Made by a program: the position numbers and the translations under genes
Shown: positions 6,515 to 10,830 of the stretch, piece after piece
Position numbering within the stretch: position 1 is the first letter of the stretch
Layout of the letters: every line of letters begins with the position of its first letter
From: Microcaldota archaeon
Lineage (GTDB): Archaea > Micrarchaeota > Micrarchaeia > Micrarchaeales > CABMGC01
Reading direction: 5' to 3'
Assembly: GCA_030040335.1 (NCBI GenBank)
Contig: JASHTX010000071.1
Coordinates: 1 to 13,729 of the forward strand
DNA length: 13,729 nucleotides
Notes under the pieces: model-generated
Told to the model about the DNA's origin: nothing
The model's input: the letters and a program-made list of their open reading frames with translations, nothing else
Database searches by the model: none

Positions 6515-6931
6515 ATGATCGGAGATAACAGAATTGAGGAAAAGTTTGCAGCACTTACCTTGTATTCCAACAGGATCAGGGAACTACTGCCAAAAAGCTT
6601 TATAGACTATTCAAAATCAGACATGATCAAAAGTGCAACAGAAAGAAATCTGCAATTAATTAGTGATGCAGAATTGGACGTACTTGCTAGCCTTTACAAA
6701 AAATTTGGAAAAGAAACGATAGGCACGGAAAGCAGTTTGCCAGCAAAACTAGAGGGTGTACTTAACAAAGGAATACTTGAAAAATACAAAGAACGCAGAG
6801 AGTTGAGAAACAAACTAGTACATGCTTATGCAGACCTTGCACTCGATAAGGAAACATTCGAACAAGCAAGCGATTTGAAGGATATCGATGACTTCAAGAA
6901 GGCTATAGAGAAAGCAATTAACTCAAAATAA
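6515..6931 (+). CDS. HEPN-domain toxin, HepT-like (DUF86-type)
   Basis: A 138-aa, largely helical HEPN protein, expected to be a metal-independent RNase that cleaves RNA as a dimer. The active-site motif is R98-N-K-L-V-H103-A-Y105, matching the RX4HXY signature of HepT toxins. R and H are the catalytic pair, and the tyrosine is the residue that the partner nucleotidyltransferase modifies with AMP in the characterised Shewanella system. The gene starts 4 bases after the antitoxin stop, so translation is probably coupled. Codon choice is A-rich (many AAA, GAA, ATA), unlike the more GC-balanced housekeeping genes around it, which hints at foreign origin. Its stop lies 6 bases from the tRNA-Ser discriminator, and the two genes converge. 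Toxicity is inferred from family and context. Confidence 0.88.
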   Translation: MIGDNRIEEKFAALTLYSNRIRELLPKSFIDYSKSDMIKSATERNLQLISDAELDVLASLYKKFGKETIGTESSLPAKLEGVLNKGILEKYKERRELRNKLVHAYADLALDKETFEQASDLKDIDDFKKAIEKAINSK

Positions 6932-6937
6932 AGAGGA

Positions 6938-6966
6938 CGCTGGGTGCGAGAATCGAACTCGCGAAG
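6938..6966 (-). repeat. Right copy of the 29-bp tRNA-Ser 3'-end direct repeat
   Basis: Identical to 5921-5949 and in the same orientation. Here the repeat is part of the intact tRNA gene, so integration, if that is what happened, left the gene functional. Confidence 0.85.
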
Positions 6967-7023
6967 GCCATTTCTAGCCAAACAGCTTAGCAGGCTGCCG
7001 CCCTGCCACTAGGCGAACCCAGC
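6938..7023 (-). tRNA. tRNA-Ser(GCU)
   Basis: A complete class II tRNA of 86 bases on the minus strand. The acceptor stem GCTGGGT/ACCCAGC is fully paired. The D stem is GCCT/GGGC. The anticodon stem is GCAGC/GCTGT with loop CTGCTAA, giving anticodon GCT, which reads AGC and AGU. A long variable arm with a GGC/GCC stem is typical of serine tRNAs. The T stem is GCGAG/CTCGC around TTCGATT. The discriminator base is G, as expected for serine; CCA is not encoded. There is no sign of an intron. Its own TATA box lies 27 bases upstream. Its last 29 bases are duplicated at 5921-5949. Confidence 0.95.
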
Positions 7024-7046
7024 ACAAAGAGAATTCGCAATTCACT

Positions 7047-7054
7047 AATTAAAA
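7047..7054 (-). promoter_or_regulatory. TATA box of tRNA-Ser
   Basis: The minus strand reads TTTTAATT, centred 27 bases before the first base of the tRNA at 7023. It lies directly after the stop codon of the upstream gene, so the tRNA can be transcribed independently of it. Confidence 0.55.
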
Positions 7055-7055
7055 G

Positions 7056-7679
7056 TTATGTTTGCGTGTCTCTGCCCAGCGCCTTTGCTATCTCACGCTC
7101 GCTAATGACTCCCTCTCTGAGAATCTTGGGATCCTTGCCCGTGACATCAATGACAGTTGACTCCTTGCCGTGCTCTGTCTTGGAATCGTCTATGACTATC
7201 TCGACGTTCTTCCAGAGCCTGCTATCCACGTCGCTCGCGACATCCACGCTCCTGAATCCGGAGATGTTCGCCGACGTTGCGGTTATGGGCTTGCCGAACT
7301 TCCGAAGCAGGCTGAGGGCAAACTTGTTGCTCGGTATCCTTATCCCTATCGCCCCGTTGCGCACTATCATCGGTATCTTCCTCTTTGCCTTTAGGACAAG
7401 GGTCAGCGGACCTGGCAGGAATTTCTTAGCAAGTATGCGCGCAGACTCGTTGAACTCAACGAATTTTGAGGCATCATCTACATTGGCAAAGGCTATCGAG
7501 ACAGGTTTGTTTGGATCCCTAGCCTTTATCTCAAAAAGCTTCCTGATCGCCTTCTTGCTGGTCGCATCTACCCCGAGCCCGTATACGGTCTCGGTCGGGT
7601 AGACTATCGCCTTTCCCTCTACGAGCGCCTTGACACATTTCCTGAGCGCAACGGTACCCGGTTTCATCACGTTTGCCAT
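7056..7679 (-). CDS. L-threonylcarbamoyladenylate synthase (Sua5/YrdC/TsaC)
   Basis: Catalyses formation of threonylcarbamoyl-AMP from threonine, bicarbonate and ATP, the first step of t6A modification at position 37 of ANN-decoding tRNAs. The YrdC fold is clear: YPTETVYGLG near the N-terminus, the KARDPNKPVS block that contacts nucleotide and threonine, FLPGPLTLVL, IGIRIPSN, the TSANISG motif and STVIDVT with ILREG at the end. About 207 aa, so this is the short TsaC-like form without a C-terminal Sua5 domain. The start is uncertain: ATG 7679 is chosen, with 7667 equally compatible with the family and GTG 7688 or ATG 7685 also possible. It follows the SRP RNA on the same strand with about 30 bases between and no clear TATA box of its own, so read-through from the SRP promoter is possible. 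Confidence 0.93.
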   Translation of the reverse strand: MANVMKPGTVALRKCVKALVEGKAIVYPTETVYGLGVDATSKKAIRKLFEIKARDPNKPVSIAFANVDDASKFVEFNESARILAKKFLPGPLTLVLKAKRKIPMIVRNGAIGIRIPSNKFALSLLRKFGKPITATSANISGFRSVDVASDVDSRLWKNVEIVIDDSKTEHGKESTVIDVTGKDPKILREGVISEREIAKALGRDTQT

Positions 7680-7708
7680 AAACATCACATGCAGCAGGAG
7701 CCTGCTTA

Positions 7709-7955
7709 GCCGCAGATATGCAAGCAGGGTTGGCTACACCTCTGCTCAGCCCTGTATCTTCAGAGCACAGTCCCATATAATTAGGGTTGCTCCTTCCGGC
7801 CTGGCCCGGTTCATACATGAGGCCGCCACTGAAGGCAAGACCTCGACGCTTTGGTGTAGGCCCTGATTGCACGAGTGCAACGCTGCAAGCATGTGGCCCA
7901 CCGAAGGGGATCTGTGGCAAGGGAAACCCCTAGCTTCCCGCCTTCCTACTGCGGC
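7709..7955 (-). ncRNA. ffs: Signal recognition particle RNA (archaeal 7S RNA)
   Basis: RNA scaffold of the SRP, binding SRP54 and SRP19. The hallmark is helix 8 at 7783-7809, reading on the minus strand CCAGGCCGGAAGGAGCAACC with the GGAA tetraloop and the asymmetric AGCA side. Helix 6 lies at about 7819-7844 (GAGG...CCTC around TTGCC/GGCGG). Helix 5 is strongly supported by paired segments CTACACC/GGTGTAG, CAGGG/CCCTG and TGCA/TGCA between 7719-7740 and 7853-7871. The ends pair as helix 1 (GCCGCAG with CTGCGGC), the archaeal feature absent from eukaryotes. The Alu-like domain occupies 7872-7948. The exact ends are approximate; about 247 bases, on the short side for archaea. A hairpin AGCAGG/CCTGCT at 7693-7706 follows directly and may mark processing or termination. 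Confidence 0.9.
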
Positions 7956-7974
7956 AGTATATGGGAATCAGAGG

Positions 7975-7980
7975 TTTAAA
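7975..7980 (-). promoter_or_regulatory. TATA-like element of the SRP RNA gene
   Basis: The minus strand reads CTTTAAACC. The centre lies about 23-27 bases upstream of the predicted 5' end at 7951-7955, which agrees with the end defined by helix 1. Confidence 0.5.
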
Positions 7981-8018
7981 GCCTTAAGCTTTATGTGAGG
8001 AAACGAAACGGGCAAATG

Positions 8019-8026
8019 CTTATATA
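8019..8026 (+). promoter_or_regulatory. TATA box of the 124-aa protein gene
   Basis: CTTATATA, centred about 33 bases before the ATG at 8056, implies initiation near 8049 and a leader of roughly 7 bases. It is one of the best TATA matches in the window. Confidence 0.6.
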
Positions 8027-8055
8027 CGAAGAAACAGAATAATGATCGGGGTTTA

Positions 8056-8430
8056 ATGGCGAGACACAAGGAGGAACAGCGCAAGACTTATTCAACGGCT
8101 TTGCTAGCCGAACTTCACAAATTGCCCAGGTCTGCAGGAAATCCGGTAATTTCATGGGCGAAGGTAATAAGCGAGGACATGAGGTGGGTTCTGCACGAAG
8201 GAGGTGTAAGTCTAGAAATGCTGAGGGCGATGAGAAGGCACAACACCCACAACCTCTATCTATTTGACGAAATCGCGGCCGGCAAAAGTCCTATGAAAAT
8301 AAGGGATGAAAGAACCGCAGATATAGTGCTCACAAGGAGCGGAAACGCGGTTCTAAGAGGCCAGCTTGTTAATGATGGGAAGGTCAGGAGAAACCTCAAG
8401 AGAGCCGGCTGGTCAGTCCAGCGGGCATAA
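8056..8430 (+). CDS. Uncharacterised basic protein, 124 aa
   Basis: I do not recognise this family. The protein is soluble and strongly basic at both ends (ARHKEEQRK at the start, RRNLKRAGW near the end). It is predicted to be mostly helical in the first 75 residues (YSTALLAELHKL, GVSLEMLRAMRRHNTHNLYLFDEI), followed by a mixed segment (KIRDERTADIVLTRSGNAVLRG). No cysteine pairs, signal peptide or membrane segment is seen. It could bind nucleic acid or the ribosome, judging only from charge and from its place upstream of the aIF2-beta and aIF1A genes, but each has its own promoter. A strong TATA box just upstream and normal codon use support it as a real, expressed gene. Confidence 0.75.
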   Translation: MARHKEEQRKTYSTALLAELHKLPRSAGNPVISWAKVISEDMRWVLHEGGVSLEMLRAMRRHNTHNLYLFDEIAAGKSPMKIRDERTADIVLTRSGNAVLRGQLVNDGKVRRNLKRAGWSVQRA

Positions 8431-8461
8431 ATGCATATTGCCAGTGCCGCATACGAATGCC

Positions 8462-8468
8462 TTATTAA
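8462..8468 (+). promoter_or_regulatory. TATA box of the aIF2-beta/aIF1A operon
   Basis: TTATTAA, centred 27 bases before the GTG at 8492, so the mRNA is predicted to be leaderless. This spacing is the main support for the GTG start. Confidence 0.5.
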
Positions 8469-8491
8469 ACCAGTAAAGACATATCCTTACC

Positions 8492-8914
8492 GTGATCCTT
8501 TTGGACACTAGCTATGAGCAACTGCTGGACAGGGCGTTCGCCCAGCTGCCCAGCCTTGCAGCGGAGAAGTCGGACTTCAAGATACCAGAGGTCGACTCGA
8601 TAATCCAGGGGGCAAAGACGATAATAAGGAACTTCTCCCAGATAGCGGACGTGGCCAGGAGGGAACCGGATGACATAGCCAAGTACCTGACAAGGGAGCT
8701 TGCGGCCCCGGTCAGCATAGGAGACCAGAAGCTCACGATCAGCACCAAGGCACAGGCCGCGGTTCTAAATGATAAGATAAGGAAGTATTTCCAGGCATTC
8801 GTCATATGCAAGGAGTGCGGCAAGCCTGATACGCACATCGAAGGAACGCAGCGCGGATACGAGACACTCGTCTGCGAGGCCTGCGGCGCAAGGTATACTG
8901 TAAAGAGGTCATGA
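8492..8914 (+). CDS. Translation initiation factor 2 subunit beta (aIF2-beta)
   Basis: Subunit of the heterotrimeric aIF2 that delivers initiator Met-tRNA to the small ribosomal subunit. 140 aa, the usual archaeal length. The N-terminal helix (YEQLLDRAFAQLP) binds the gamma subunit. The central alpha/beta domain runs from about residue 35 to 100 (KTIIRNFSQIADVARREPDDIAKYLTREL given in part by NFSQIADVARR and DIAKYL). The C-terminal zinc ribbon has C106-KE-C109 and C128-EA-C131. The start codon is GTG at 8492; no in-frame ATG is near, and a TATA box 27 bases upstream supports a leaderless mRNA. The aIF1A gene begins one base after its stop, so the two initiation factors are translationally linked. 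Identification is very secure. Confidence 0.96.
   Translation: MILLDTSYEQLLDRAFAQLPSLAAEKSDFKIPEVDSIIQGAKTIIRNFSQIADVARREPDDIAKYLTRELAAPVSIGDQKLTISTKAQAAVLNDKIRKYFQAFVICKECGKPDTHIEGTQRGYETLVCEACGARYTVKRS
8905..8909 (+). promoter_or_regulatory. Ribosome-binding site deciding the TTG start of aIF1A
   Basis: GAGGT sits 6 bases before TTG 8916, inside the last codons of aIF2-beta. It supports TTG as the start, since no in-frame ATG or GTG lies nearby. Confidence 0.55.
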
Positions 8915-8915
8915 T

Positions 8916-9266
8916 TTGCCATTCAATAGAGGAAGAAGGGGAGGCGGGGGCGGCAGAGGCAGAGGAAGGAGGGGATCAGGCGTCGAAGAGGCGCACGAGC
9001 TAAAGATGCCTGAAGGAAACGACGTTGTCGGACTGGTTACGCAGGCTGTCGGCGCTTCAAACTTCAAGGTCAGGTGCTCTGACGCATTCGAGAGACTCTG
9101 CAGCATACCTGGCAGGCTGAGGAGGAGGTTCTGGATCAAGGAGAACGACGTTGTCCTTGTCAGGCCATGGGTGGTGCAGGGCAACGAGCGTGGCGACATA
9201 GTATGGAGGTACAGCCTCGGAGACAAGGACAGGCTCAAGGCAAGAGGCATACAGGTGCCTCAGTAG
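8916..9266 (+). CDS. Translation initiation factor 1A (aIF1A)
   Basis: Binds the A site of the small subunit and helps select the start codon. 116 aa. Residues 1-22 are a Gly/Arg tail (RGRRGGGGGRGRGRRG), longer and more regular than in many relatives. Residues about 33-100 form the S1/IF1-type OB fold, with VGLVTQAVG, FKVRCSDAFERLCSIPGRLRRR, the family hallmark DVVLVRPWVVQG and GDIVWRYS. The start codon is TTG at 8916, with GAGGT at 8905-8909 as ribosome-binding site; the nearby ATG at 8911 is out of frame. It forms an operon with aIF2-beta, separated by one base. Its stop is one base from the convergent rio1 stop. Confidence 0.95.
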   Translation: MPFNRGRRGGGGGRGRGRRGSGVEEAHELKMPEGNDVVGLVTQAVGASNFKVRCSDAFERLCSIPGRLRRRFWIKENDVVLVRPWVVQGNERGDIVWRYSLGDKDRLKARGIQVPQ

Positions 9267-9267
9267 T

Positions 9268-10026
9268 TCATTCTACTATCTCGTTGAATACAGTCTCTAC
9301 ATCTTTTTCTATTCCGTATTTCTTGGAAAAATAGAAGAGTATGTTCTCTACGTCCCTTCTCAGGAAATTCATCGAGCTCGGATGCTTTATGTGCACCGCC
9401 TGTCCGAAGTCTATCATGTACGGCACCTTGCCGAGCATGAGTATGTTGTATTCGCTGAGGTCCGCATGCACGAGTTCGTTCTGGTAGAGTTTCCTGGTAT
9501 CTTCAAGTATCGTATCAAGGACCCCGGCCGGGTCGTCGAGTGTCTCGTTTCTCATGACCTTTGCAGGTTTGCCTTCTTTTCCTATCAGCTCCATCGCAAG
9601 CACGTTCCCGCTGAAAGCATACGGTCTCGGAGCATGTACTTCGGCTGCCTCGGCTACCAGAAGGTTACCATACTCCTTCTTGCACCATTCATTGACTATT
9701 GCATAAATGTTCCTTTTGATCTTCCCAAATCTGGGGTCTCCGCGTATGTACTTCATCCTGTTCTGGAACCGCGCATTTTCCATCCTGAATATCTTTAGCG
9801 CCAGGAACTCCTTGTCCAGTTTATCCCCGCCGTCTGCGAGGTAGACGTCAGCTTCCTTGCCCCTCGCTATTATGAACTCCATGCTCGAGACGAGGCCTTT
9901 GGTGAAGAGCTTGCCAATGCGCAGCATGGTCCTGTTATCGAATATGCCCTCCTCTATCTTCAGCTGCTCCCGCAACATGTAGTCCTCCCTGCTAGGCTCT
10001 TTTTCCCTACTTCTTTTTCTCGCCAT
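9268..10026 (-). CDS. rio1: RIO1-type serine/threonine kinase/ATPase
   Basis: RIO1 proteins are atypical kinases that act in late maturation of the small ribosomal subunit. 252 aa. The N-terminal winged-like segment (residues about 25-50, IFDNRTMLRIGKLFTKG) precedes the kinase fold. The nucleotide loop is ARGKEADVY (54-62), where the more common form is STGKEANVY. The catalytic lysine is K78 in LALKIF. The RIO1 loop follows (NRMKYIRGDPRFGKIKRN). The catalytic segment is H187-A-D189-LSEY-N194, and the metal-binding segment is MID206FGQ. The block SMNFLRRDVENI is typical of RIO1. ATG 10026 is preceded by AAAGGT at 10032-10037. No clear TATA box lies in the 37 bases before it, so it may be transcribed from the toxin-antitoxin promoter. 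In many archaea rio1 follows the aIF1A gene on the same strand; here they are convergent. Confidence 0.95.
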   Translation of the reverse strand: MARKRSREKEPSREDYMLREQLKIEEGIFDNRTMLRIGKLFTKGLVSSMEFIIARGKEADVYLADGGDKLDKEFLALKIFRMENARFQNRMKYIRGDPRFGKIKRNIYAIVNEWCKKEYGNLLVAEAAEVHAPRPYAFSGNVLAMELIGKEGKPAKVMRNETLDDPAGVLDTILEDTRKLYQNELVHADLSEYNILMLGKVPYMIDFGQAVHIKHPSSMNFLRRDVENILFYFSKKYGIEKDVETVFNEIVE

Positions 10027-10063
10027 GAACTACCTTTGATCTCCCAAATCAGATTTCAGAGCT

Positions 10064-10429
10064 TTACTTGTCTTTGTATCCGAAGAGTTTATCGTAAGTG
10101 GGATGATCTATGATGTAAAGCACGAAATTAATTATCTCAACTTCATTCGTCTTGAGTGTGTAAAGCATTCTCCAGTAATTCACAAGTTCGACTCTAAAAA
10201 GATTGTCCACATCAAGAAACTTCGGTATCAGGGCCTTTGGCACACTCTGCCCATATACTGGGTTATACTTCAACAGCGCTACTTTCTTGTCTATAGATTT
10301 CAACAATCGCATCTCGTCTGAATTCGTCCTACCCTTTCTCTTCTGTTCTTCAACGATTCTCATAAGCTCTTCATATTCCGTCCTGGCTTGGTCCCTCAAG
10401 ATGACCTGTATGTTTCTTCTAGCCTTCAT
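10064..10429 (-). CDS. RelE/ParE-like toxin
   Basis: A 121-aa protein resembling archaeal RelE/ParE-superfamily toxins, which are small ribosome-dependent mRNA nucleases or gyrase inhibitors. An N-terminal strand (NIQVILRD) and a helix (QARTEYEELMRIVEEQKRKG) are followed by helix NSDEMRLLKSIDKKVALL. The characteristic core follows: NPVYGQSVPKALIPK (56-70), DNLFRVELVNYWRMLYTL (75-92), a strand EIINFVLYIID, and DHPTYDKLFGY near the C-terminus. The start is ATG 10429, whose ATGA overlaps the TGA of the upstream winged-helix gene, a sign of translational coupling. The frame extends upstream to 10486, but that would overlap the partner by 61 bases and is not needed. Family assignment comes from remembered sequence resemblance, so it is moderately confident; the toxin role rests on gene pairing. 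Confidence 0.72.
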   Translation of the reverse strand: MKARRNIQVILRDQARTEYEELMRIVEEQKRKGRTNSDEMRLLKSIDKKVALLKYNPVYGQSVPKALIPKFLDVDNLFRVELVNYWRMLYTLKTNEVEIINFVLYIIDHPTYDKLFGYKDK

Positions 10430-10695
10430 AACTCTAAGCCTCCGCTCTTCATCTTTTCCATAACGCTTCTCGGAGCGTAGGTCCAAACAACCCCTTTGGT
10501 TGTGATTAATATCTTTCCGCTCATTTGGAGGTAGTCTAGGATTCTCATTAGTGTCTGGTGCATCACTTTTCGCGGCAGCTTCCTCTTCAGCTCCGCTATC
10601 TTGATAATCTCCTTGGCGTCCTGAAGAGTCCGTTCTACCATCAGTACTGTGTCCAGTGTGGGCGAATGCATTATTTGTGTTTGCGTTTGTCTCAT
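10426..10695 (-). CDS. Small winged-helix DNA-binding protein, likely antitoxin/autoregulator
   Basis: An 89-aa protein with a winged helix-turn-helix: helix 1 (TVLMVERTLQDA), helix 2 (EIIKIAELKRKLP), recognition helix (KVMHQTLMRILDYLQMSG) and a two-strand wing (KILITTKGVVWTYAP). Its length leaves only a short C-terminal tail (RSVMEKMKSGGLEL), which may contact the toxin. Its stop overlaps the start of the RelE-like gene by four bases (ATGA). The ATG at 10695 is supported by a TATA box about 28 bases upstream, predicting a leaderless mRNA. A 16-bp palindrome covers that TATA box, so binding there by this protein would repress the operon. It could alternatively be an ordinary transcription factor; the antitoxin role is inferred from the pairing. 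Confidence 0.75.
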   Translation of the reverse strand: MRQTQTQIMHSPTLDTVLMVERTLQDAKEIIKIAELKRKLPRKVMHQTLMRILDYLQMSGKILITTKGVVWTYAPRSVMEKMKSGGLEL

Positions 10696-10715
10696 AGTTA
10701 TATTTATATCAAAAA

Positions 10716-10731
10716 GATATATAAATATATC
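10716..10731 (-). promoter_or_regulatory. Palindromic operator overlapping the TATA box of the wHTH/RelE-like operon
   Basis: GATATAT-AA-ATATATC is a perfect palindrome with 7-base arms and a 2-base spacer. Its centre is 28 bases before the ATG at 10695, so the TATA box (TATTTATA on the minus strand) lies inside it. A further partial copy, TATATC at 10705-10710, forms an inverted repeat with GATATA across five A residues. A and T richness makes chance palindromes more likely, which lowers confidence in the operator role but not in the promoter. Confidence 0.5.
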
Positions 10732-10789
10732 TATTATATATGAAAATCGATGGGCATAATTAGTGCTGGTTTCATCCCAAAGCCATAGG

Positions 10790-10797
10790 TATTTATG
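10790..10797 (+). promoter_or_regulatory. TATA box of the carAB operon
   Basis: GTATTTATGC predicts initiation near 10820 and a leader of about 10 bases to the ATG at 10831. The in-frame ATG at 10795 lies inside this box and so cannot be the start if the box is real. Confidence 0.5.
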
Positions 10798-10830
10798 CTT
10801 AATCGGTTAATATCCATTTTTAGAAGTTCT

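Larger units (their letters stand above)
5921..6966. mobile_element. Candidate minimal integrated element in tRNA-Ser carrying a HEPN/nucleotidyltransferase toxin-antitoxin pair
   Basis: The unit is bounded by perfect 29-bp direct repeats, one of them being the 3' end of an intact tRNA-Ser gene. The distance from repeat to repeat is 1017 bp. The inside holds only a promoter, the antitoxin gene and the toxin gene; the toxin stop is 6 bases from the tRNA discriminator base. This is the geometry left by tyrosine recombinases that integrate at tRNA 3' ends. No integrase gene is present and no space for one remains. It may be the remnant of a larger element, a cassette moved by an integrase acting in trans, or a tandem tRNA-end duplication. 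The toxin gene is visibly A-rich compared with the surrounding genes, in line with transfer. The boundaries are seen directly; mobility is inferred. Confidence 0.6.

Noticed and set aside
7531..7920. Open frame of 129 codons across the SRP RNA
   Set aside because: It runs on the same strand through the SRP RNA helices and into the synthase gene in another frame; its composition is explained by the structured RNA.
10430..10486. In-frame upstream extension of the RelE-like gene
   Set aside because: It would overlap the winged-helix gene by 61 bases; ATG 10429 gives a normal ATGA coupling and starts at the conserved first strand.
10795..10830. Longer N-terminus for CarA
   Set aside because: The ATG at 10795 sits inside the predicted TATA box, and the extra residues are not part of the family.
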